NCBI GenBank assembly: GCA_026874595.1
Contig: CM049314.1
Location: 70,446,300-70,510,299, forward strand
DNA from: Sipunculus nudus
Lineage: Eukaryota > Annelida > Sipuncula > Golfingiida > Sipunculidae
Direction: 5' to 3'
DNA length: 64,000 nt
Positions within the stretch are counted from its first letter, which is position 1. Each line of letters opens with the position of its first letter. A program made the translations under genes and the position numbers. The notes under the pieces are model-generated. The model did no database searches, was not told where the DNA came from, and was given only the letters and a program-made list of their open reading frames with translations. This document shows, one piece after another, positions 13,201 through 25,217 of this stretch.

Positions 13201-14061
13201 ATCTGACAATATCTCTCTCTCCAGATATTGTACATGATATCAGCGTGGGCCCGGATGTGTAAGATATTATTTAAGTACAGAGTACACTGTGTGATAATAT
13301 CTGACAATATCTCTCTCTCTCCAGATATCGTACATGATATCAGCGTGGGCCCGGATGTGTAAGATATTATTTAAGTACAGAGTACACTCAGTGATAATAT
13401 CTGACAATATCTCTCTCTGCAGATATCGTACATGATATCAGTGTGGGCCCGGATGTGTAAGATATTATTTAAGTACAGAGTACACTGTGTGATAATATCT
13501 GACAATATCTCTCTCTCCAGATATCGTACATGATATCATTGTGGGCCCGGATGTGTAAGATATTATTTAAGTACAGAGTACACTGTGTGATAATATCTGA
13601 CAATATCTCTCTCTCCAGATATCGTACATGATATCAGCGTGGGCCCGGATGTGTAAAATATTATTTAAGTACAGAGTACACTGTGTGATAATATCTGACA
13701 ATATCTCTCTCTCTCTCCAGATATCGTACATGATATCACCGTGGGTCCGGATGTGTAAGATATTATTTAAGTACAGAGTACACTGTGTGATAATATCTGA
13801 CAATATCTCTCTCTCTCCAGATATCGTACATGATATCCGCGTGGGCCCGGATGTGTAAGATATTATTTAAGTACAGAGAACACTGTGTGATAATATCTGA
13901 CAATATCTCTCTCTCTCCAGATATCGTACATGATATCAGTGTGGGCCCGGATGTGTAAGATATTATTTAAGTACTGAGTACACTGTGAGATAATATCTGA
14001 CAATATCTCTCTCTCTCCAGATATCGTACATGATATCAGCGTGGGCCCGGATGTGTAAGAT
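10190..14061. repeat. Satellite/minisatellite array, 98-bp unit, ~38-39 copies
   Basis: GATATCGTACATGATATC starts recur at 10391, 10489, 10587 and 10685, an exact 98-bp period. Each unit has two GATATC sites 6 bp apart, GGGCCC, an AGTACAGAGTACACT near-palindrome and a CT run. Variation is a few point changes, a 10-bp deletion near 13180 and extra CT pairs in the last units. Decayed units extend left to about 10.1 kb. Because 98 is not a multiple of three, frames shift from unit to unit and the short ORFs here are not genes. Confidence 0.97.
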
Positions 14062-14296
14062 CTTGGGAACAGAGTTTCAAGAGTACAGGTCTGCCTCTTG
14101 TGGTGGGACCCGTCCTCAAAGCTGCCTCCCTCAAACCACAAGTGGCGCTAGTTGCCTGTGAGTAGCTTTGTAGTGTTCCTTATCATATCATAGTGTAGAC
14201 TGGTGCCTTGTGCTGCTTTTGGTTAACTTCAAAGTTTATAACATATCCCCGAATGTAGAAGTGTATGTTAGGCTGAAGCTCTAGCAAGGAATCAAG
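14062..14296 (+). other. Candidate 5'UTR exon ending in a strong donor
   Basis: Unique sequence begins where the satellite stops. It ends at ...AATCAA|GTAAGTG near 14296, 87 bp before the acceptor of the next predicted exon. There is no recognisable TATA box and the 5' limit is unknown. Confidence 0.25.
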
Positions 14297-14382
14297 TAAG
14301 TGAAAATAACTTACTGAGTATTTCTTGACCAAAATTTATGAACACAAATCCAGACTTGAATTCCAACTATTGTGTATTTCAG

Positions 14383-14444
14383 CGGATGACATGGCATCCA
14401 TGGAAGATGACACAGACTGGCAGTTTGTTACTATTGGTGACCAG
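14383..14444 (+). CDS. Candidate first coding exon of an unidentified gene
   Basis: Bounded by a TATTTCAG acceptor and a GACCAG|GTAAAA donor. ATG at 14391 opens an 18-codon acidic frame (MASMEDDTDWQFVTIGDQ) that ends in phase 0. A second in-frame ATG occurs at codon 4. Codon and residue composition look coding, but the exon is very short and I find no continuing exons in the next 8 kb. Function unknown; it may be a chance exon. Confidence 0.3.
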
Positions 14445-14589
14445 GTAAAAATACACGTATAGTGATACCTTAAATCATGAGGAGTGTATTTTTTCAAATT
14501 ACCAGTATTTCTGTTTTGATGCTTCAGTGGAAACCTTGAAAAAAATTTAACTAAGAGTGAATTACTTTAGACAATATTGCAACATGTTT

Positions 14590-15300
14590 TTTATACCCCC
14601 GCCACAAAGTGGCCGGGGCATATAGTTTTACCCATGTCCGTCATTCTGTCCTTCCGTCCGAAATCAAACAGTTGTACATATTTTTTTCCCAATGCCTGCA
14701 GATATTGGCCTGATTTTTGGTGTGTGGGCAGATAATGACTTGTCATGAAAATCATATTTTTCATCAAATTTTCTATGTTAGGGCACCGTCAAACGGTTAA
14801 AAGTAGGTCAACAAGGACAAAACGTATACGCGATCTGTAACTGGTCATTATGTGCCAACACACCAAAAATCAGGCCAATATCTGCAGATATTGCCAAAAA
14901 AAATCCGTACATGTGTATTTGTCATGAAAATTTCTATTTTTCATGAAATTTTCCATGTTAGGGCACCGTCAAACGGTCAAAAGTAGGTCAACTAGGACAA
15001 AACATAAACTCGATCTGTAACTGGTCATTATGTGCCAACTCACCCAAAATCAGGCCAATATCTGCAGACATTGCCAAAAAAAAGTCCGTACATGTGTATT
15101 TGTCATAAAAATTTCTATTTTCATGAAATTTTCTATGTTAGGGCACCGTCAAACGGTCAAAAGTAGGTCAACAAGGACGAAACGCGAACTGTAACTGGTC
15201 ATAACTTATTCACAGGTACAAATATAGTACAGCTGTCATGCACCAAAGCCTCAATATTTCAATCACTTCTTGTAAGAAATTTAATTTATCCGAATTAAAA
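14590..15300. repeat. Dispersed repeat with a 180-bp internal tandem (3 copies)
   Basis: It opens with a palindromic ACCCCCGCCAC...GTGGCCGGGG segment. The motif GTTAGGGCACCGTC then recurs at 14777, 14957 and 15137, exactly 180 bp apart. Part of the unit (CAGGCCAATATCTGCAG) is also present inverted near 14700. It is non-coding. The adjoining 15.3-16.0 kb shows nothing I recognise. Confidence 0.75.
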
Positions 15301-15989
15301 CATGAATATTTATATTTCGTTTAATATTTGCCTATCTGAACGATCATTTTCAGGAAACGTTTGCCATTTGGTTACAATGTTCACTGCTCCAATATTCATG
15401 GGTTATATGCGAAGCTTTACTGTTTATGTTAGAATACGGATATTATTGATACAGTGCTGCGGAGGTTACGTCTACGTTAAATGAGTAGTGATAACATACA
15501 CAGGTCAGATTTAACGAGATGCATGTACTATTAAATACTAAGTATGTTGAAGAACGTATATCCCTATATATAACCCTACCCTGAAACCATCGGCTTTAAC
15601 TTCTCAGGGGAACATGTTGTATGCATTTGTTTTTAGCATTTTATTTCTTGAATGATTTTTGCATGTGCTTTATGGTTTTGGACATTATCGAGGAAAACCT
15701 TTATATTTTTAATTTATAATTATAGCGGGTGACCTTAGTCGAAACATGTAACGCGAATTTTAATTATCACCAAACCATTGTTGCACTATTGAATATTCAT
15801 TATGAAATATTGACGTCATTCCGGTGTCGTTTTTGCTGCCCATTAACGTGTGTTTACGGTACTACAAGGGCTTACTGTCTGGTTTTCAGCCAGATTATGA
15901 ATAAATAAAGGTTTTCTTTGATTTTTCATGATGGTCTTACTTTTTCTTTCATTTTATGACTTTAGACGTTGAATTATAATTCCGTCTGA

Positions 15990-16170
15990 CCGGATTATGT
16001 GGTGCAGTGTCAGAGCACAGGGCTCAGAGCCGGATGATCGCGAGTTCGAATTAAGCAGAGGAATGGTGAGACCGTTAGATTTTTAGCTCAGCTGACCATA
16101 TGTCATTTGAGCTATAGTCGTGGTCCATTGTCCGTCGTCCGTCCGTCTGTCCGTCCGTCCGTAGATGTGG
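15990..16170. repeat. tRNA-like B box and (GTCC)n-bearing dispersed repeat
   Basis: A GAGTTCGAATT B-box-like motif occurs near 16039. A GTCC-rich tract follows at about 16130-16165, after an AGCTCAGCTGACC block. This looks like dispersed repeat sequence rather than a gene. Confidence 0.4.
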
Positions 16171-17103
16171 CACGTTTTAAAACTGTATGACCTAGGAATC
16201 CAAAATTCGGCATAATGTTAGATGTCCCCAAGATCTCCTACCAAACCGAAAACTGGGTCTTTGCGACTTCGTTATTTTGAGAAATTAAGGAAAAACCTCA
16301 ATTTTTAGCGAACCTGTGGGCTAATGCGATGGTGCGGCGTCGTCCGTCGTACGTCGTGTATCGTGCGTCGTCTGTACGTTAACTATAGCTATCTCAAAAA
16401 TGACAGGAGCTAGCATCACCAAATATTTTACAAATAATCAGTCATCTGAAAAACTCTATCGGATTTTGTTTATTTTTTTTCTAACTGCATTTTCTTAGAT
16501 TTTATAGGGAAAAAAGCTAAAAAAGCTTTAAAAATATTCTTCTCTGAAACTGTCCAGCCAAATTTTCCAATATTTAACAGAAATGATCCTGGAACAATTT
16601 CTCTCAAGTTTGTTCGAATAGTTCCAGTTCGGAGATTTTTGGCCGAGTTACAGGAGGTTGAACTTAGTCATATGTCCAAAAAAGCACACTAAAATTAAAA
16701 TCTCAGAAACGGCTAGAGCTATAATCACCAAATTTTATACCAATGTTTGTCACATATGTCCTATCTGATTTTGAGGTATTGGTGGCGCCACCTACATTGA
16801 TGTGTTTTTTACAAGCGAAAATGTAATTTTAAACTCTTCTAGCTTATACACTTGATTTATGATGAAACTGTAAAGCTGATTGGTTTAAACTTTACAAGAA
16901 TCATTCTATGGTAGGGTTCTGTCAGTTTTATAAGAATAGATTGGGTAAATACAGTTTTAAAAAAGCATTGTAGCCAATTGACAAAGGCTTTCTGTATTTG
17001 AAAACAGATTTGACAACATGCTGAGTTTCAGCACCCAAGTCAAGAGGTCACTCAGTACAAACAGGTGGGGTCCAGACATCACCATGGAAACTGACCTGGC
17101 TCG

Positions 17104-17172
17104 GGGGGGGGGGGGTGTCTAGACAATGTGTCTAGACGTCTAGACACAGCGTCTAGACGTCTAGACACAATG
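17104..17172. repeat. Poly(G) followed by XbaI-site palindromes
   Basis: A run of G at 17104-17115 is followed by repeated TCTAGACGTCTAGA palindromes. The one at 17127-17148 is a perfect 22-bp palindrome, and 17151-17166 is a perfect 16-bp one. Confidence 0.9.
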
Positions 17173-17459
17173 TTCAGATGCAGAATTCCCAGATTATTGG
17201 AACTATATCTTTCAACTGTTTGAAAAAAAAATTTTGCATTTTAAGCGAACCGGGTTTATCATCAGGTCACATGTGAACTACTGTGCCCTCATTTTTGGTT
17301 GACCACTGACCTTTCCTTGCTGCCCAGTGTCCATTTGTGCGTCTGTTTCCGCACATAAACCCGCATATCTGGGGAACCGTTTGACCGATCAGGCTAAAAC
17401 ATTTGCACAAATGTAGCCCTTTGATATCTTTATAACATACACTAAAATGGTGGCGCCAC

Positions 17460-18210
17460 CTGCAACCATTTTTGCAAAGCGTCCATCTGTTCATCTGCCT
17501 TGGGATAATGTCACTCATATCTCAGCAGTGGTTTGACTTATCCACCTGGAATTTTGCAAGTTTATACATCCTGGACAGCTTTCTCGATTTTATGACAGGT
17601 GGCGCCACCTACATTTATGTTTACTCTGCAGACATCCAAGCTCATATCTCGGGAACCGTTTGACCGATTTGGCCAAAATTTTGCATGTGTATAGATCTCA
17701 CATAGCTCGTCATCATAGGTAAAACTGGTGGCGCCACCTGCAACCATTTTTGCACAACGTGCATCTGTTCATCTGCCTTGGGATAATATCACTCATATCT
17801 CAGCAGTGGTTTGACTTTTCCACCTGCAATTTTGCAGGTTTATACATCCTGGACAGCTTTCTCGATTTTATGACAGGTGGCGCCACCTACATTCATGTTT
17901 ACTGTGCAGACATCCTAGCTCATATCTCTGGAACCATTTGACCGATTGGGCCTAAATTTTGCATGTGTATAGATCTCACATAGCTCTTCATCATGAGCAA
18001 AACTGGTGGCGCCACCTGCAACCACTTATGAACACCGTCCATCTGTTCATCTGCCTTGGGATAAAATCACATATCTCAGCAGTGGTTTGACTTATCCACC
18101 TGAAATTTTGCAGGTTTATACATCTTGGACAATTTTCTCGATTTTATGACAGGTGGCACCACCTACATTCACGTTTACGCTGCAGACATCCATGCTTATA
18201 TGCAACACAC
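17460..18210. repeat. 278-bp tandem repeat, nearly 3 copies
   Basis: The block CATCTGTTCATCTGCCTTGG recurs near 17486, 17764 and 18040. Copies contain GGTGGCGCCACC palindromes. Two 63-codon plus-strand ORFs are translations of successive units and show no family resemblance. Confidence 0.8.
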
Positions 18211-18533
18211 CTCACTCTTTTCTCCTTGCCACTTAATCCATGCCTCACTTCACCTGTTCCACTCTGATTTCTGCGGATACACATAGTCGCTTGTCGACTG
18301 CCCATATTCTAGTTTTAAAATGTCCTAGTCTGAAACTTGCAGGTCCGAAATGTCCATTTTGCTGAAATCATAATGACTAAGGTAGATATGCAGGACTTAA
18401 AAGGATCAATATTAAATTTTAAAAATAAACCTCCATTCATACTCCAAAACTTTGCACAGGTTCGCATTAGGCTTGTAGGCCTTGTTTATTAAAAACCTAT
18501 TTTCACACTTCAGGGCCGCCTAATATCAAAACC

Positions 18534-19135
18534 ACTCATCTGTTTTTCCTCATATATCATAAATATTCCTCTATATAGTTCCTATGTACATGCCAGAAAT
18601 AAGGTCTGCATTATATAATTTAAAAAAGTTATGGGCTCAAACAAAATGCATTTTGTAAAAAATCAGGAAAGATATTTGATCACTTAACACAAAAAAATGT
18701 TAAAACTAAGGACTTTTTTCCAGTAATATAACTTTGATTAATCAAAATTAAGTTGTATACCCAAAATTAGATTAAAATATTTAGATTTTTTAAAATATTA
18801 GCAAAATAAAAAAAATTGGAACCTTTGATTTTGCCCAACTCATCTGTTTTTCCTCAAATTTACCATATATATTCCTCTATAAAGTTCCTATATACAAGCC
18901 AGAAATAAGGTCTGTATTATATAATTTAAAAAAGTTATGGGCTGAAACATAATAAAAACATAATGAAAAGATAATTGATCGCTTAACACAAAACATGTTA
19001 AAGCTAAGGACTTTTTTCAGTAAAATAACTTTTAATTAATCAAAATTAAATTGTATACCCAAAATTAGATCAAAATCTTTTATTTTTTTTTTTAAATATT
19101 AGCAAAAATAAAAATTGGTACCTTAAAGTTTGACC
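18534..19135. repeat. ~304-bp direct repeat, two copies
   Basis: ACTCATCTGTTTTTCCTCA and the following 250 bp at 18534 recur at 18838 with scattered changes. AT-rich and non-coding. Confidence 0.7.
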
Positions 19136-21200
19136 AACTTTGGCCACGGCACGTTTTTTTCCTGTAAGTACTGTGGATTTAATTTTCACAGCATGTGCAC
19201 ATAAGCATTTTAACTGTTAAAATCTGAAATTTGAAAGTAAAAGCTGCAAAATTAGGAGGCTCTTGTTGTATTCCCTTACATTGTCAAGCAGTCCACTTTG
19301 GTGACTGTTAGGTCATTCAGTGCAGCTCTCTCCACGGAGTTGAGCTTGATCAGGCTGTCTGCAGTTAATACCATACCCCAGGAAGCCTTTTCCCCCCTCC
19401 CCATTCTGTTGACAGTCAATACCATAGATTCACCTTAGTCTATATCTTAGTCTTATCTATGTCTTTATCATAATCTTATCACAATCTGTTTCATAATCTA
19501 ATATCTGTCTTTATTCAGAAAGCTTTTGCCTTAGGAGGGTGTTTTCTGTTCTCGGAGTGTCATTCTGCATGAACATTCCTTTTAATGGCAAGATACTTAT
19601 TTATAAAAACCACCTATGACCATTAGAGATTCTGGTGTGACTAAATGAAATTTCCCCTTTTCTCGAAAAAACAAATAGTTATCGCTTGTTTGTAAACCTG
19701 AGAAAAAAATTCTTTTATTTCTGTAACATGAACGGGTCTTTACAACTCACTATGTCTCAAGTCGCTTGTTTTTTTTTCTTTGAGAATTTAGGGGCTCGTT
19801 AGAAATGTAACATTGTATATTTGAGATTGAAAAAGTAGCGTACTGGTGTAACTTAATTTACGAGTCTGCCATAAAGTGAATTTTTAATGCTCACTTTTTT
19901 ATGCATGAATAGTCCGGAGGTAGAGCAAAGGACTTAGACTCGGGCACGAAGGTGGTGGACTTTGAATCGAAGCTCATGGACTCAACTTGGACTCTGACAC
20001 GTACTGTAACCTACAACACATTTGAGAAGTTACCGCACTGTTAGGCTCGAAGTGACTGCAAATATTTTCGTCTTTTTTACAACGCTTCAGGGCCTACAGG
20101 TGTCACTTAAAGAAGATAAATCCAGTTGGGCAGAGATTTAATAACATACAAAGCTGTCAAGAATCGCTTGAGATCTAAGAAATAAACCCTTCACCCAACC
20201 TTTTTGGGCCCCAGGTGCTCAACGGGCTAAATAATGCACGGATGTATTTTGTCTGTGCGATGGATGCAAGTAATATGTTGTTTACACATACAGCAGCACC
20301 CCCTAATCAGCTACGTCATGGCTCTTACAAACGCACTTGAAAACGACGAAATAGCCGTTGAAAATGACGACATATTATACCGAAGCCACTTATCCTGTTG
20401 CTACACCAGGTTATGAAAATATCGTTCATGGTGAACTGTCATGACTAATATTTCAGATAAACAAGGTTTACCAGAGGATATGAACTAAATAAGATGAAAA
20501 AAAACCTTTCTAACAACACCTAATATATACGAGAAAATTTCTGTTGTAACTAAGCATATTGTTGAATAGCCTTGCATGTTTGTTCAATTTTGACCTCATG
20601 AACATGCATTTCTCTTGAGGGTAATTTGGCGAGCGCCAGCTTGTACGCAACACATTAATAATTTGTTACTAAAGAGATTGATTTACATTTTTGTCTGTGT
20701 GTTCACGTGGATTCTTTTGTGTTAATTCGTCATTCCTAATGTTAAGATTACCGGCTGTTTACCATGATATCGAAGCAATAGGATGGACGACCGTTGCAGT
20801 GCATTTCTTCCGCATTACTTGTGTCACGACTTAAGTAAGCTCTAATATAAATGCCTACTGAGTCGTGTGTTCATGGCTATGTGAACAGGATATGGTTCTA
20901 CAGAGATCCCATGGTTATGAATGGTTCTATGAAGAATCTTTTATACTTAGCAATGACATGTACTCATATTTCATAAAGACAATAACTAGATATTTGTTAT
21001 ATCCCTTCACTAGAGGGTGTGAATTTATAGACTTCGTCGAACTATGGACTGTTTATTTTTCCGGAATATACATTTTCAAAGACAACACCATAAAAAGAAT
21101 AACAAACCATGCATAGTTTAAATAATTTATTTAGAAATCCATATTATATATTTATATCTACAATAATCAATACATGTATGTACAATATTGACAAAATTTA
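19136..21200. other. Gene-free interval
   Basis: AT-rich sequence with only short ORFs (20234-20416, 20865-21116) that lack family motifs, supporting splice sites or duplicated counterparts. I see no feature I can support here. Confidence 0.4.
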
Positions 21201-21207
21201 AATATAT

Positions 21208-21275
<68 letters not shown>
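21201..21275. repeat. (AT)n microsatellite
   Basis: About 75 bp of AT dinucleotides, interrupted once. Confidence 0.95.
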
Positions 21276-21278
<3 letters not shown>

Positions 21279-21389
21279 TGCAGGTATTACTTTGTGCATT
21301 GAACAGATTATAGATTTACTTTTATTCACAGTTAGAATTATAGAATTATAATACAATAAAGTTAAGCCAGTCCATTTGGGATGGGGGAA

Positions 21390-21498
21390 TCATCCAGAAT
21401 TGGGCTCTTGCTGTTCGTCTGTGCTTATTTGTGACATCAAGTCAAGATGGCTTCGGGAGACAGACTGTGTTTGAGACTGTGACCACGCAGTCTGTTGG
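21390..21498 (-). CDS. Possible alternative 3'-terminal exon of channel copy B
   Basis: A TTTACAG acceptor ends at 21499. An open frame of 35 residues rich in Gln and Ser follows and ends in TGA at 21390. An AATAAA (minus) lies at 21321-21326, about 64 nt after the stop. The exon needs a phase-2 donor. Exon 9 of the channel contains an AT|GTAGAA site overlapping its stop codon, which would supply that phase and replace the stop with a C-terminal extension after TM4. The donor is weak and the composition could arise by chance, so this is inference; it could equally be nothing. Confidence 0.22.
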
Positions 21499-22365
21499 CT
21501 GTAAACCCTTAAATTGCAATGATATGTGATCTCTAATAAAAAACGGGACATTTTCCAGCGGAAGTTATCATAAGCACAGTTATCAATACTCCAGTTGGAA
21601 AAAATCATTGAGTTAAGTGAAAAGAATTTCCGGGATTTATATAAGAAGAGGAACCTTATGTTAACAGAAGATAAGTGCCGCGATTTATGTTATATCTATA
21701 ACTGGCGTTTGTGTTGTGGAGTCAGATGTGACGTCACTGTGTTCTTACCAGACGTTCGCTCGACGTTCGGATGTATTAGCCTAGCTTGTGTTCTCCTGTA
21801 GCAGCAGCTGGGAATTCGATGTTACAGGTCATCGGACATTTGAGCCCAACTTGTGTTACCGTCGCTTCGGACTATTAGTAAAGGGATCGTAAAACCATTG
21901 TACTTTCAGTACCAATGATTTTCTCAGATTTAGAATTAATACATGTTTTACTGGACTCGGGATGCATACTTTGGTCCTAGATTATTTAATTGTTGTGATT
22001 GATATTTAAGTAACTGCCCTTAGACTAGAATCCAGTAACCTGGTATAAATTCATATATTTGTACTCTCATATTTAATGTTTGTTATAACACTTGCACATT
22101 AGTACATGCTGTCATTTGCTATATTTTGTGATAGAGATTGCAGTAAGCTCAGGGCACAGCTGGGGTGACAAGGCAAATAGTCGGGGTCTTAACATGTTTT
22201 ACTCATTCAGGTCGGTCACAGACTTGGGTTGTACGGTGTTACAGTTAGCTGATCTACCTTATGAATATCGTCACCAGATACATTCAGTACATTCTGTAAG
22301 AATAGTCTATCTCATAACATAAATTAACAAGTAAATCTCCTTTCCATGAAAATGCTATGTCCTAC

Positions 22366-22612
22366 ATGGGGCCTGGACAGGTAAGTGGTAAAAACACTGG
22401 GCCCTCTCCGCTGGAGACCCGAGTTCGATTCCCGGCGTGGCTGTTAGAGTAGTTGTAGTCGCTCGTCCTAGGTCGGTGGTTTTCTTTTCACCCTCCGGCT
22501 TCCTCCATCCTTACCGAATACCGAGTGCCAACATTCGAGCCATAGAGAGTGCCTCGTATTAGTTATTGTAAGTTGTTGATCACTCCATGTACATAAATAA
22601 AGTTTATATATT
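22366..22612 (+). mobile_element. tRNA-derived SINE
   Basis: An A-box-like GGTAAGTGGT is followed by a consensus B box GAGTTCGATTCCC, then a body with a GGTTTTC...CCTCCGGCTTCCTCC block typical of invertebrate tRNA-SINEs, and an AT-rich tail ending near AATAAAGTTTATAT. It lies just beyond the 3' end of channel copy B in the opposite orientation. Confidence 0.65.
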
Positions 22613-22785
22613 TACATTAGCCTCAGGTATGGTAATTACATCTATAGGTTAATATTACTGTATAAACTTTACCATTTCACATATATCTTTTTATACCATG
22701 TAGATAGGTATTTACTTTAGGGTCTTTTTTCTCCCAACGGAAGGCTCCATCACCTCCTCCGCATCTGTTAATGCCATCAGTCTTT

Positions 22786-24446
22786 CTACATGAGCAGATA
22801 GAAACACCAGTAGAAGACGTTAAAAAGAAGAAATAATATCGGGAACACCAGACGTGCCAGTCTGTCCACCTTCTCTGCCTGTGACCTTCCTCCCTCTTTC
22901 TTCTCTCTGTCCTGCTGATCACGTGGGATGCGGACAAACTGTAAAATGTAAAACACAACTCCGCATTGGCTTTGTGTGCTAAGAGCATGTGATTGGGAAA
23001 AAAATTAAAAGGAGTACTGCAGAAGCATCCCCCATCCCGACATAAGAACACGCCCCTTATTACGATTAGGAAACCCCCCCCCCCCAAAAAAAAAATCCTG
23101 ACCAGATTATCATAACTACTAACATTTATTATGAAATATACATTTTCGTGACACGAAATGTTGCTTAATTTTCAGCAGTATATAAATTCTATTTGATATT
23201 TGATTTAAACATTAAAAATACTTTTATGACATCAGATGCAATATGATTAAAATCAATGCAAAATTATGAAAGATTATTGAGGAAAACATGACCAAACTAT
23301 AAACTAATTGATGGAAATATCTCAAAATTTATAATTACATTTTTATTGTTTATTTCCTCATAAATCAGATAGATAAAAAGATACATTGTCTAGAAAGGTA
23401 AGGTGGACATGCCCCCCTCTCTTTAGTCAGAGCATTTCCGTAACTCATGATGTGATCGGTTGCAATTGTGACGAAAATCCTTGATTTAGAAAGTAGTAAT
23501 CCTTCTGAATCTGTGCTCTAAGGTGTGCATATGGTTATTTGGTATGTATTAAATAAAATAGTGTCTTTAACCTTTTATAAATAACAAACATAAAAGCGCC
23601 CATCTGACGCTGCTCCTCACCCAAAACCGGTATAATCGCACCGACAAGAGCGTGTGTCGCATGAGTAAAATATGGAGCTGGATGGATACACAATGTAATA
23701 TCACGCTCCCATTGGTCTGATTACAATTCTTTGCTCTGTGCAAGAACCTTGCAAGAATCTTGCTCTATACAAAGCAGCAGTTACAACGATGGAGATCTTG
23801 GACGACTATAGTCTATAACGGTGAAAAGGTGACTTTACTTATAAACTTTTCATTTTTATTTGCGATGGTATGCATTTTGGCTCCTTTCTCTATCTCTCTC
23901 TCCGTGTGTGTGTGTGTGTGTGTGAAGGGGATGCCCGAAATTATTATAATAATTTAGGTGAATAGCTGGCTTAAATAATAAATCATGTTGTTCTAAAAAA
24001 ATTGAGGGGTACACCATTATCCTGGGAGCTAGTTTCAAGCTCGGTTAAGCAGTGACCCTGTTTCAGCGAGCGCTCGAGCGTGCTATTTCATGAATTAGTA
24101 ACGAGACAATCATGCAACTATAGGTTGCTCGTGTACTGCCCGTTTATGCGGCGGGGAAATCTATCTTTATTGGGTCAACCGTCTAATGATTTGAGTCGTA
24201 ATGCAAAATCTAATCAGGTCATACAAAGAATTGTTAATTTGGCGAGTTTCCAATGCATGTTGATAAGGCGTGTGACAATTTTATTCCTGTCTGCTATTTT
24301 AATTGTAATGATATATTACAATCGTTAAGACTAACTGAAGTCGGGTCTCTATTCAACCGAGCTTTGGACCTTGCTCCCAGGAAGCTGAATTGGATTCCGT
24401 CGATTGAATTAAATCTTTCGTTATGTGACACAGTTGTTCCAGAAAT

Positions 24447-24518
<72 letters not shown>

Positions 24519-25181
24519 ATATAAAATCCGAACATTGCATGAACAGGGTGTCCACCTAAGATCTACCTAAGATCTCGTAGGAACCAAAATAAAAGTAGTT
24601 CGGCTAAAGATAGCGGAAAAATTTGGGAATACGGTACCTTTCAGAATTCCTTTAGAAAAAATGGCCTCAACTGCGTCTCCGAAATATTTTCATTCATGCC
24701 ATCTATATCGCCCTCTTGCTACCTGTATTTTGTCCTATGTTGTCCGATATGAAGGGTCTTTATGTTAGATCGCCTGCTCATCCGTCATGCGAATACCAGG
24801 ATCTACGCAAACGCTTTTTTCTAATTAAAACAATAATATATAATATACCATAAAAAATTAAAATGTATTTGTTTGATTATCATAAAAATTTATTTCACAT
24901 TTATATACTCACAAACCTGTTCGATTGGATCCATTTTGTAGCCATATCGCGCCCATATTTCCTGACGGATTACTGCGGTGGGATCAAGCTGGTCACGTGT
25001 CGTCTTCGATTCAACCTTCTTCATACTTACGGCCAAGGCAAATCTCTTTCTCCGACGAGACAACACGTTAACCAACGCGAACTCCAGTAATCCCGCGAAA
25101 ACGAAAGCGAGGCAGACGAGCATCCAGATGTCAATGGCTTTGATGTAGGACACGTGGGGGAGTGCCTGAAGAGGGAGATTT

Positions 25182-25217
<36 letters not shown>

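Larger units (their letters stand above)
16309..18475. mobile_element. Third member of the GCGAACCTGTG-ended family
   Basis: It starts AGCGAACCTGTGGGC and ends GCACAGGTTCGCATTAGG. The left 650 bp align by eye with 5.8-6.8 kb. The rest includes poly(G), a palindrome and a 278-bp tandem repeat. It sits outside the segmental duplication, so it is an independent insertion. Confidence 0.5.

Noticed and set aside
10190-14061. CRISPR-like array
   Set aside because: The 98-bp units are contiguous without unique spacers, and the host is eukaryotic; it is a satellite.
10193-14141. Short ORFs on both strands in the array (for example 12104-12334, 13567-13803)
   Set aside because: They are translations of the 98-bp repeat; the unit is not a multiple of three and frames are not maintained.
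17472-17941. Two similar 63-codon ORFs suggesting a duplicated small gene
   Set aside because: They are successive units of a 278-bp tandem repeat; the third unit breaks the frame.
22677-23087. 136-codon minus-strand ORF
   Set aside because: It is a wrong-frame shadow of channel exon 9; the correct frame gives TM4 and is phase-compatible with exon 8.
24080-24570. Two overlapping plus-strand ORFs that might be a gene or transposase fragment
   Set aside because: No recognised motif, the second runs into an AT microsatellite, and they lie in a channel intron.
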